This document shows, piece by piece, positions 57,096-64,000 of a stretch of 64,000 bases of DNA. This DNA is from Flaccisagitta enflata (lineage: Eukaryota; Chaetognatha; Sagittoidea; Aphragmophora). The first letter of the stretch is position 1, and each line of letters starts with the position of its first letter. Under the pieces are notes generated by a model, which worked only from the letters and a program-made list of their open reading frames with translations, did not search any database and was not told where the DNA came from. The translations under genes and the position numbers were made by a program. Location: positions 13,330,001 to 13,394,000 of the forward strand of contig OZ231127.1 of the NCBI GenBank assembly GCA_965153355.1, written 5' to 3'.

Positions 57096-58919
57096 AGAGG
57101 GTTTTCGAACAACAAACGGGCATGCGTTTGGCGCAACCAAGCAGCAACGGTGGAACTAGCGAAAATGGACCCTTGACGTGGCGAATCTTTTCCCCGGGTA
57201 CCTTATTGACTGCAATCGCACTCATGCCTCACTGCACTTTTGTTTTCGCTAACAAGACATTTTTGAACATTTTCTTAAAAGTCGCGTGCACGCAACTCTA
57301 CAACCAGCTGTGTCAGTTGGTTTGTCCATCGATCTGTCGGTTTGTAAGCTTTTTCGGCGTTTACATGCGGTTTTTGCATGGCTGCTCCTGTCCTTTTTCA
57401 TCACTGCCCCTGCCCACCTTCATGTGACTTCGGTAGCCGTATATCGGGCCTTGTTAGTTTTTGGGCAGCGGCCCGGAAGGGGACGAAGTCCTGTAGAACA
57501 CAGGGGACTTTCATTCATTCGTTTGTCCGTTCGTCCATCCGTCCGTCCGTTCGTGCCCCCCGGCCCGCTTAGGCCTGAAATCTGCCCTCTCAGGCTTAAA
57601 ATCTGCCTTCTCAGGCCTGAAATCCGTCCTCTCAGGCCTTGAATCTGCCCTCTCAAGCCTGAAATTTGCCTTTTCAGGACTGAAACCTGTCCTCTCAGAT
57701 TCAAGGCCTGAGAGGGCAGATTTCAGGCCTGAGGGGGCATATTTTAGGCCTGTGAGGACTGATTTCAGGCCTGAGAGGGTCTGGGGGGACGGACGGATGA
57801 ATGGACAGACGGACGGATGGACGGACCGACGGACGGACGGACTGACCAACGAACGGACCGACTGACGGACCGACCGATTGACGGACCGACCGACCGACCG
57901 ACTGACGGACGAACGAATAAATGAAAGTCCCCTGTGTTCTACAGGACTTTGTCCCCTTCGAGGCCGCTGCCCTGCCTCTCATTCCGATTTACAACCATGC
58001 AAAGCAGGGCAACGGGTATCGCTGACCACGTATTGCCCGTGGGCGACCTGTTCATCGGTGGGTGGCCCCTAATGCTTGAAGCTATCATATTCCTCGACTT
58101 TGATTCCTTTTCTCCTCTATAGAGGCGGTACCAGCATTCACAATCCTTCTGGACAAGTGTAAAAAGAGGGAGCAATTTCTTCATGTGCATCTTGAACTCA
58201 GTATTCTCTTGCGGGTTCTGAGTTCAGACCACCCCATTGACGTTGATCGACTCGAGGCAAGCTTGAACAATCTCTACGTCTTCATTGCCAAAGAATTTCC
58301 TTGGGCGCGTGTCAGCGAATCTCTGCACGCGCTTCTTGGTCACGGGGCCGAATTTGTCCGACGCAATGGAAACATCGGACTTTCGACCTTATCCGAGCAA
58401 GGATCCGAGAGTAATTTTAGCATTGTGTGCATTGTGTATTTTAAAAGACCAATTGACCTACAGTTGCGTATTCATGACTGAAAAATAACAAAAAAAAAAG
58501 CCTAAAGGGTTAATGAATGAAAAATCCTTAAGGTTTTCAAATGTCAGAATTTTCTCACGCATTTTGTAAGCCTCGCTAATCTATTTGTCTCACCCCAATG
58601 AAAACAGATGAAAACAAGACACAGATAATATTTCTTTGCAGGCGTTAACAAGTGGGTGCGCCGATTTGGATCGACTGGCTCTCGGCAAACATCGCTCCTG
58701 GAAAGCATTCAAGACACATTTGTCAAGCTCCAAATACGTAGCGACCCACTCATTCTTGAAAACCGAAGAAAGCCACACTGCACTCGTTGCAACATCGAAG
58801 ACGAACATTGGACTGTCTCTTGCCCATCAAAGAAGCGCGGCATCTCCGAAGGACCCCTTTCCTTTGAGGAGGAGTTTGAGCAGAGAGTAATTAGTTACTT
58901 TCTGTCCTCGGGAGGATGA
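50634..58919 (+). CDS. RAG1L: RAG1-like / Transib-family recombinase, 14 exons, DDE intact
   Basis: Exons: 50634-51172, 51510-51773, 52363-52530, 52721-53082, 53308-53444, 53630-53926, 54405-54579, 54837-54928, 55024-55181, 55849-56102, 56354-56462, 56596-56818, 58125-58410, 58642-58919; about 1113 residues in one frame. RAG1/Transib landmarks in order: Gln-rich segment, GGGRGRPAEPF (like the RAG1 nonamer-binding GGRPR), ILPSYHRLVEYTGPLKYP (RAG1 LLPGYHHFEWQPPLK), LLGYDNAGKMRDG (first Asp, 54504), SPCGMRPYFCF, YLMDGKAIAEV (second Asp, 56027) followed by YCVMC (RAG1 YICTLC), LTSKPM, and RNGNIGLSTLSEQGSES plus VNKWVRRF (catalytic Glu, 58395; RAG1 ASEGNESGNKLFRRF). The C-terminus has a CTRCNIEDEHWTVSC knuckle like that of Transib/RAG1L. 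The N-terminal 270 residues are hydrophobic and not RAG-like. Exons 1-3 are the least certain. Confidence 0.85.
51367..51465. repeat. (CA)n microsatellite in RAG1-like intron 1
   Basis: Nearly pure ACAC run ending just before the exon 2 acceptor. Confidence 0.95.
51763..52375 (+). other. 2A-like motif split by an intron in the RAG1-like gene
   Basis: Exon 2 ends with MLLVMAGVER and exon 3 opens NPGPS, giving GVERNPGP preceded by a Leu-rich stretch. The classical 2A consensus is D(V/I)ExNPGP; here Asp is Gly. If it works, translation would release about 271 N-terminal residues from about 842 RAG1-like residues. The donor GTTGGT is weak, so the junction needs confirming. Confidence 0.45.
52905..53060. 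repeat. CAA/CAG repeat encoding a polyglutamine tract
   Basis: Within exon 4 of the RAG1-like gene: about 50 codons, mostly Gln with scattered Pro and Arg. Low complexity and likely length-polymorphic. A (GTT)n tract at 52548-52612 lies in the preceding intron. Confidence 0.9.
54001..54250. mobile_element. MITE of family G in RAG1-like intron 6
   Basis: Left end GGGGGCGTGTTTCTAATGAA, right end near GACTAGAAGTAGAAACACC. The interior GAGCGAAGTGAGTGAGCGAGC is as in the 37.4-kb copy. Confidence 0.65.
54644..54814. mobile_element. MITE of family G, left-truncated, RAG1-like intron 7
   Basis: Inverse orientation: CGCTTGGTACGTTTGTTCGC words and the right terminus CACTAGAAACACGC. The left terminal repeat is missing. 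Confidence 0.55.
55195..55690. repeat. (GAT)n microsatellite in RAG1-like intron 9
   Basis: About 500 bp of GATGATGAC units with interruptions. It produces poly-His, poly-Ser, poly-Ile and poly-Met ORFs that are not genes. Confidence 0.95.
56107..56173. repeat. (GA)n at the 5' edge of a GC-AG intron
   Basis: The dinucleotide run begins four bases after the non-canonical donor AG/GCAAGA at 56103. Confidence 0.85.
56194..56327 (-). mobile_element. Hairpin-ended short element (family H)
   Basis: Minus orientation: AAACAAGGCCGGACACACGG to TATAGAGTTGCGTGTTCGTAACT then AAAAA (in parts). The stem AGTTGCG/CGTAACT pairs with one G-T wobble. Confidence 0.7.
56895..57091. repeat. (CAT)n then (CA)n microsatellites in RAG1-like intron 12
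   Basis: Pure blocks; the Met-, His- and Cys-Val-rich ORFs are artefacts. Confidence 0.95.
57277..57453 (-). mobile_element. Hairpin-ended short element (family H)
   Basis: Minus orientation: AACAAGGCCCGATATACGG to GTAGAGTTGCGTGCACGCGAC then TTTTAAG. The stem AGTTGCG/CGCGACT has one wobble. It sits next to the foldback element. Confidence 0.6.
57463..57975. mobile_element. Foldback element, copy 2
   Basis: The arms GGGCAGCGGCCCGGAAGGGG and GTCCTGTAGAACACAGGGGA match the right-hand complement ending CGAGGCCGCTGCCC. The interior has CTCAGGCCTGAAATCTGCCC minisatellite units and GACGGACCGACC runs. It belongs to the family of the copy at 3166-3571 and lies in RAG1-like intron 12. Confidence 0.8.
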
Positions 58920-58929
58920 ATATCATATT

Positions 58930-59460
58930 CATTGATTGATTCATTCATTCATTCATTCATTCATTCATTCATTCATTCATTCAATCAATCAATCATTCAT
59001 TCATTCATTCATTCATTCAATCATTCTATCATTCATTCATTCATTCATTCATTCATTCAATCATTCATTCATTCATTCATTCATTCATTTATTCATTCAT
59101 TCATTCATTCATTCATTCATTCATTCATTCATTCATTCATTCATTCATTCATTCATTCATTCATTCATTCATTCATTCATTCATTCATTCAATCATCTAT
59201 TCATTCATTCGTTCATTCATTCATTCATTCATTCATTCATTCATTCATTCATTCATTCATTCATTCATTCATTCATTCATTCAATCATCTATTCATTCAT
59301 TCATTCGTTCATTCATTCATTCATTTTTTCATTCATTCCCTCGTTCAGTCATTCATCCATTCATTCATTCATCTATTCATTCATTCATTCATTCATTCAA
59401 TCGATCATTCATCCATTCATTCATTCCTTCATTCATCTATGCATCCTGTCTATTCATGAG
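58930..59460. repeat. (ATTC)n tetranucleotide array
   Basis: About 520 bp starting ten bases after the RAG1-like stop codon. The Phe-Ile-His-Ser ORFs are artefacts. Confidence 0.95.
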
Positions 59461-61200
59461 TTATGACACAGAACCTTTGTAAAGTGAATTTGCGCAGCCA
59501 AGCACAATTTTTATTCAGAATTATCATACTTTTTTAACACAATTTAATCTATTTTTTCATATGATTGATTACAAAGCCAGATATATGACTACCCAAGTTG
59601 AATCCAGATAGGTGGGGGCAATTATGATTTATGCTGGAAGGCAAGGGCAATATGAAAAAATTCAATTTTACTGATTGACCAATCAATATAGATAGACAAA
59701 TAGATATATGATCCAATGGAGAAACACATAGAAGATTATGAAGTTTCATGGCATGCAACAAAGTCTTTTTTTATAAATTTTGAATGTAATTTTCTATTTG
59801 GCTAGTTTTGTATATCTTTCATCAAAATAAGCAAAAAGTATCATGAATGCTTCAGGTTTTCATCAATGATTAAATAAGTGCACTGACTAAGATTTTTTTT
59901 TGTTTACTAAATTGTTGCAATAAAAGCGAGTGGCAGTGCAAATTCACTCTTCATTAGTTTGTGTCTTATCCTATTATTGTAACCCTCACACAATTATCCA
60001 TATCGTTCACTCATAAAATCGTCCGTTCATTTATCAATCATTCATCTTGGTATTTAGTATTATTTTTTCGAACATAATTCTACCATTTGTTTATTCAAGT
60101 CATGTATATTTCTAAATTTTTGTTTTTTTAGTCGCGGACACACAACTTAATGAGAGGCTTTGTCCCTCCGTCGGTCCGTCGGTTCGTTGGTGAGCATGAG
60201 TGAAAAAATGAGCGTTTCGGACGCTTTTGAGTATGTATTGGTTTAGGGGGTGGGTGTAGGGTGTAGATGGGGGTTTGACACCCCTGCCTACCTGTCTGCG
60301 ACGATATTGGGACCCTGCATCACTTGTTCATTCACAATCAAATCGTTGTTTCGATCACTCATCTTTGTTCAATTCTTGATTCCGTTTTTCATCTATTCAT
60401 TTTTCTTATTTATATATATTCAATTATTAATTGTATATTTAGTACTTCATAATTTCTGTGTTTCTTTCCTTGGTTTGATACGTAGTCGCCCATCAGTTCA
60501 TTCAATAATTTCTGCACTACACTTTCCATTTTTTATAAGAACGTCCTTTTTTAAGCCTTCAAACGAGATAGAGATAGCTACTATTAAAGTAACTACCATG
60601 TTCATTTTTTTTTACCTATTTCAAGGCTTTATGTTTTTAAAAACTAGGCTCTTATAAGAAATAACAAGGCCAACACCTTACAGTCACGTGCGGTTGTTAA
60701 GACCATAAGACTAACTAAAAGACTAAAAGACTAAAAGACTAAAAGACTAAATGTGAATTGACTTAAAATGACTTTAAATAACTTAAAATGACTTAAAATG
60801 ACGTAAAAAAAAAAAAAAAGCTAAGCGTGACAGATGGACAGACGGACAGACAGACCGACGGACAGAGCGGGTTGTAGAGTCGCATGCACGCGACTAAAAA
60901 GTGTAGTTTGTTTATTCATTCCTTGAATTGTTGATTTTCGTCTATTCTGACCTGATTAAAACTCATAAATAAAATTTGGCTTGGTTGTCTTACTGCTTTG
61001 TTATTCAAAATCATTTAGCAGTGCGCCTTCATGGTCCGCTCATCCATCCACGCTACGCTCATTTTCATGGTTTACTTCGTTCATGTGCACGCTCACTTAC
61101 TAGTAAGACTGTGTTCACGCTGTTAATGCGATAAATGCGAATGATAGCGACTGTTGTCTACTGCCTCCGTTTATTGCTTCTGTATTAATATAAATTATTA
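59461..61200. other. AT-rich intergenic stretch with two family H elements
   Basis: Family H copies at about 60125-60330 (minus; stem AGTTGTG/CGCGACT with two wobbles) and 60660-60897 (plus; AGTCGCA/CGCGACT). Only short ORFs; no gene and no RAG2-like Kelch sequence seen. Confidence 0.6.
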
Positions 61201-61214
61201 TTCTGACACTCTCT

Positions 61215-61410
61215 GGGCGTGTTTCCGTTGAACGCGCTTGGCCACGTCCGCTCTGCCCTCTGCCCAGAGTGTTTATTCCAAAGACATACATCTCGTCATA
61301 TATTCCAATGCGATGCCGCTCCAACGTCCCTCACGCCCCGGGATCTATGGGTCAATCCTGTCACAGTCGTCGAATTTCTTTCCTCTCTCCCTTCTTTCTC
61401 TTCCCTTCTT
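61215..61410 (+). pseudogene. 3' fragment of a non-LTR retrotransposon (LINE) ORF2
   Basis: The frame reads ALCPECLFQRHTSRHIFQCD followed by LTPRDLWVNPVTVVEFLSSL. The pattern C..C..H..H..F.C, then L..RDLW..P..V..FL, is the usual C-terminal end of ORF2 in some non-LTR retrotransposons. No reverse transcriptase lies upstream, so this is a truncated copy. Confidence 0.6.
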
Positions 61411-61677
61411 CCTTCTAACCCCCCTCCCCCGCCCCCTCCTCCTCAACCTCCTGATTCCTCTTGATCCTTCTTCCCTGTGGAGCTTTCTACGCGCCATCGG
61501 GCGCCGGGGGGAAACAACAACAACAGTGAGCAAGTGAGCAGAGCGAATGAGCGTAGCGAAGGGGAGCGGTGCGGAGCGAGTGAGCGGTGCGAGCGAACGA
61601 ACATAGCGAGCGACCGAGCGGCCCGTTTGAAAGGCGACTGTCTTTGACTTGAAACTCTGAATCGGTCTCTGAATCAA

Positions 61678-61807
61678 TTAAACAAGGCCAAGTAGGCCAA
61701 CAAGGTGCGACGTGTTGATCGTTGAACGAATGAGTTACAGACCAACCAACAGACCGACAGACCGATGGACAGAGCCAGTTATAGAGGTGCTTTGTCGCAC
61801 CTAAAAA
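61678..61807 (+). mobile_element. Hairpin-ended short element (family H)
   Basis: AAACAAGGCCAAGTAGGCC to TATAGAGGTGCTTTGTCGCACC then TAAAAA (in parts). The stem AGGTGC/GCACCT differs from other copies yet pairs fully. Confidence 0.7.
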
Positions 61808-61843
61808 TTCATACCGCGTATTCAATCCTAGACGCGATGGCAC

Positions 61844-62174
<331 letters not shown>

Positions 62175-62205
62175 GGCAAACAGACTGACAAATGTATCCA
62201 TTTCT

Positions 62206-62631
62206 TTAGTTTCGGTCATTCTTTCTCATATCAAGCTCATTCAAGCAGTTTTGGTGTCACTCGAGTCAGTTATATTGATCGGTGTCATCGATCCCTACGT
62301 CATGGTCATCATCAGTCCTTTCGTTTTTCTCATTGCCTTTTTTCGTACTTTTTATCGCAATTTCAACAAAAAGGAAAAAAAAGTGAACAAAGAGCGAAAA
62401 AAGGAACTCGAACGAAATTCAGTATTGGGAGATCGTTACGGCAGTTCTGAAACTTTCTCTCATGATGTCAAATCAAATTCTGGTAGACGTGAATGTGTTC
62501 ATTGTCACATTACTATTATAAAGAACCTTCAAATCCACACTAGAGAACCGAGGATTGCGCGAACATCCCCCACCCCTACCCCTCTAGTGCTCAGTGTAAG
62601 CTACCTTCGCGTTGGTTTCAATTTCCCATAA
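62206..62631 (+). CDS. Possible orphan exon: membrane segment with basic tail
   Basis: After an acceptor-like CCATTTCTTTAG, an open frame gives VILIGVIDPYVMVIISPF then VFLIAFFRTFYRNFNKKEKK, one or two hydrophobic helices followed by a Lys-rich tail, to a stop at 62631. No upstream exon was found in the window and no family is recognised. It may be a remnant or chance. Confidence 0.25.
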   Translation, partial: LVSVILSHIKLIQAVLVSLESVILIGVIDPYVMVIISPFVFLIAFFRTFYRNFNKKEKKVNKERKKELERNSVLGDRYGSSETFSHDVKSNSGRRECVHCHITIIKNLQIHTREPRIARTSPTPTPLVLSVSYLRVGFNFP

Positions 62632-63351
62632 GTGATTAACTATTGTTAACTTAAAAAAAAAACTGCGCCAGTAGTCTAGTAGTGTCATACTACATGAAAA
62701 AATGTCAATTGATTTTTTATCGGTAATAGTGCACTGTGCACCACCACCACCATCATCACCACCACCACCATCATCACCACCACCACCACCACCACCACCA
62801 CCACCATCACCACCATCATCATCACTGCCCGTACTAACGCCAAAACAATGATACTCTTCCAGATTGTCGTCATCGGAGTGATTGTCATCAGTTTTGTCAC
62901 TTTGCACCTCGTCGTCACTCGTGTCTGTGTCACTCAACAGTTCTCTGTCCTCCTCCTCCTCCTCCTCCTCCTCAGCACGTTTATGAGGGTCATCACATTT
63001 CCAAAGTACATGGCCGATCTGTCGATGTCTTTCAAAGTGGTCACGTCCTTTAAATAGACACGGTTGCTTGTATAGTATCTGGTATGGACATACTGGGGAA
63101 TGGTCCTCTGCCAGTTCATAATGTGTTTGGAAGAAATTATAAACTTCAAAGGAGTTGGTGGAATATGGAAGGCGGGCGTCACAAACGGGGCATGTGATTG
63201 TTTCCATGAAGTGTGTATTAACATGCAATCGAGCAGAGTCGCGGTCCGTCACAATTGTACGTCGTTTACATAAGAGACATATCGGCCTTTTTCTGTTTGC
63301 TCTGGCTTTTTGGGTTAAATCGTCAATGACTTTTTGTCTTAATGATGGCAT
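62584..63351 (-). CDS. C2H2-type zinc-finger ORF, probable N-terminal half of an EnSpm-like element
   Basis: ATG at 63351, about 255 residues. Three zinc-finger-like units: CLLCKRRTIVTDRDSARLH (then VNTH), CPVCDARL..H, and CPYQILYKQPCLFKGRDHFE with RH..H. Then comes an acidic segment with a Glu run and GSDDDGGDGGGG/GGDDGGGG. The latter matches the linker that precedes the transposase domain at 45.2 kb. It lies head to head with a fragment of the same transposase, so the element is broken or inverted here. Confidence 0.6.
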   Translation of the reverse strand: MPSLRQKVIDDLTQKARANRKRPICLLCKRRTIVTDRDSARLHVNTHFMETITCPVCDARLPYSTNSFEVYNFFQTHYELAEDHSPVCPYQILYKQPCLFKGRDHFERHRQIGHVLWKCDDPHKRAEEEEEEEEDRELLSDTDTSDDEVQSDKTDDNHSDDDNLEEYHCFGVSTGSDDDGGDGGGGGGGGGGDDGGGGDDGGGGAQCTITDKKSIDIFSCSMTLLDYWRSFFFKLTIVNHLWEIETNAKVAYTEH

Positions 63352-63589
63352 TATGAAACTGGGCAAGGGAATTCTGTAAGTCAGATATAATTGTTATAGT
63401 TGTCACGATGGCAGTATAAGTCACATTCTGGTCTACTCCCGCTATTCTAATTGAAGCTAATTTTGCTACCACTAATAATCCCGATACAGTGATATTCCAG
63501 TTTTGACAAGATAGACTGTAACAGACATGTAAACTGACATTTCACAAGTTGGATGTTTCCATAGAAGGAATTCAATAAAAAACCAACTA

Positions 63590-63975
63590 CCCCAGGAATG
63601 TATAATTCTGAAAAAAGTTCCCAGGTCTTCCAACAACTTAATCTCCAACCAGATGAGCCTTTTATACTTTGAGCAATTGCGTCTCAGGAGGTCCAACCTC
63701 TTGGGTCGTTATACGTGCAAAGCAACACGTACAAGTTTTGTTATCTAATAGTTATACTCCAGGGTACAAACCAACGGACACCGGAACAACTGTTTCCTCT
63801 GACACTGATTTACTCTGAACATGTGGTATCAATTGATTTACCAAACATAACAGAAAAACCCGCAAAGCAGTACACACAGCTTGTTCAGGATAACAGGAGA
63901 TAATCTATAAAAAAAAGAGCTCTCCGGGCTCATGCGGTCATGGTCACATGGAGAGTCTTGCAAATTTTTTCCTTT
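63590..63975 (+). pseudogene. Fragment of the EnSpm-like transposase
   Basis: The translated segment EVQPLGSLYVQSNTYKF, YLIVILQGTNQRTPEQLFPL and RSWSHGESC aligns with EVQPLGSLYAKNNKYKL, YLIVILEGTNQRKLEQVFPL and RSWSHGKSC of the ORF at 43.1-45.1 kb. It carries a stop near the start (TTTTATACTTTGAGC region) and another at 63901, plus frame loss, so it is a pseudogene. It continues to within about 25 bp of the window end. Confidence 0.75.
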
Positions 63976-64000
63976 TCTTATATCGAAGTTAAGTAATGCA

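Noticed and set aside
55150-57159. Poly-His, poly-Ser, poly-Met and Cys-Val ORFs
   Set aside because: Microsatellite translations inside RAG1-like introns.

Overview
This is invertebrate nuclear DNA, almost certainly from a (probably marine) animal. The genes are split by many GT-AG introns, and the intergenic and intronic DNA is full of microsatellites, minisatellites and inverted-repeat elements. The recognisable genes are animal ones: an SLC36-type amino-acid transporter, HAX1, a C-type lectin, RING/B-box proteins and a RAG1/Transib-type recombinase. I cannot name the species. Exon models below were built by eye: each junction was checked for GT/AG (one GC/AG) and for phase, and every reported multi-exon model stays in frame from start to stop.

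Layout. 1-1.3 kb: satellite DNA. 4.55-13.85 kb (+): ten-exon SLC36-like transporter with a very large Ser/Thr-rich insertion in an extracellular loop. 15.65-21.5 kb (+): HAX1 homologue of six exons. 21.5-24 kb: simple repeats. 24.1-25.1 kb (-): small secreted C-type lectin. 27.8-31.0 kb (-): tandem triplet of three-exon RING + B-box genes. 31.6-33.7 kb (-): tandem pair of unknown two-exon genes; the second unit carries an extra inserted element whose empty site is seen in the first. 33.76-43.10 kb (-): 19-exon gene for an unrecognised protein of about 1706 residues. 43.10-45.14 kb (-): EnSpm/CACTA-like transposase ORF whose stop overlaps the next start as TAATG. 45.3-50.0 kb: array of a 70-bp unit abutting the 5' end of that transposase. 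50.6-58.9 kb (+): 14-exon RAG1-like/Transib-type gene with a complete DDE triad, a zinc-finger Cys pair, an N-terminal GRP segment and a C-terminal zinc knuckle. 59-64 kb: simple repeats, a LINE 3' fragment, a C2H2 zinc-finger ORF and a fragment of the same EnSpm-like transposase.

The most notable content is the intact RAG1-like gene, which has no recognisable RAG2-like partner here and carries a 2A-like NPGP motif split by an intron. Next come the mucin-like SLC36 loop, the orphan 19-exon gene downstream of the transposase, and several new-looking families of non-autonomous elements. One of these families ends in a hairpin whose stem covaries between copies. The genes do not form an obvious pathway; the RING/B-box cluster and the 150-residue pair look like recent local expansions.
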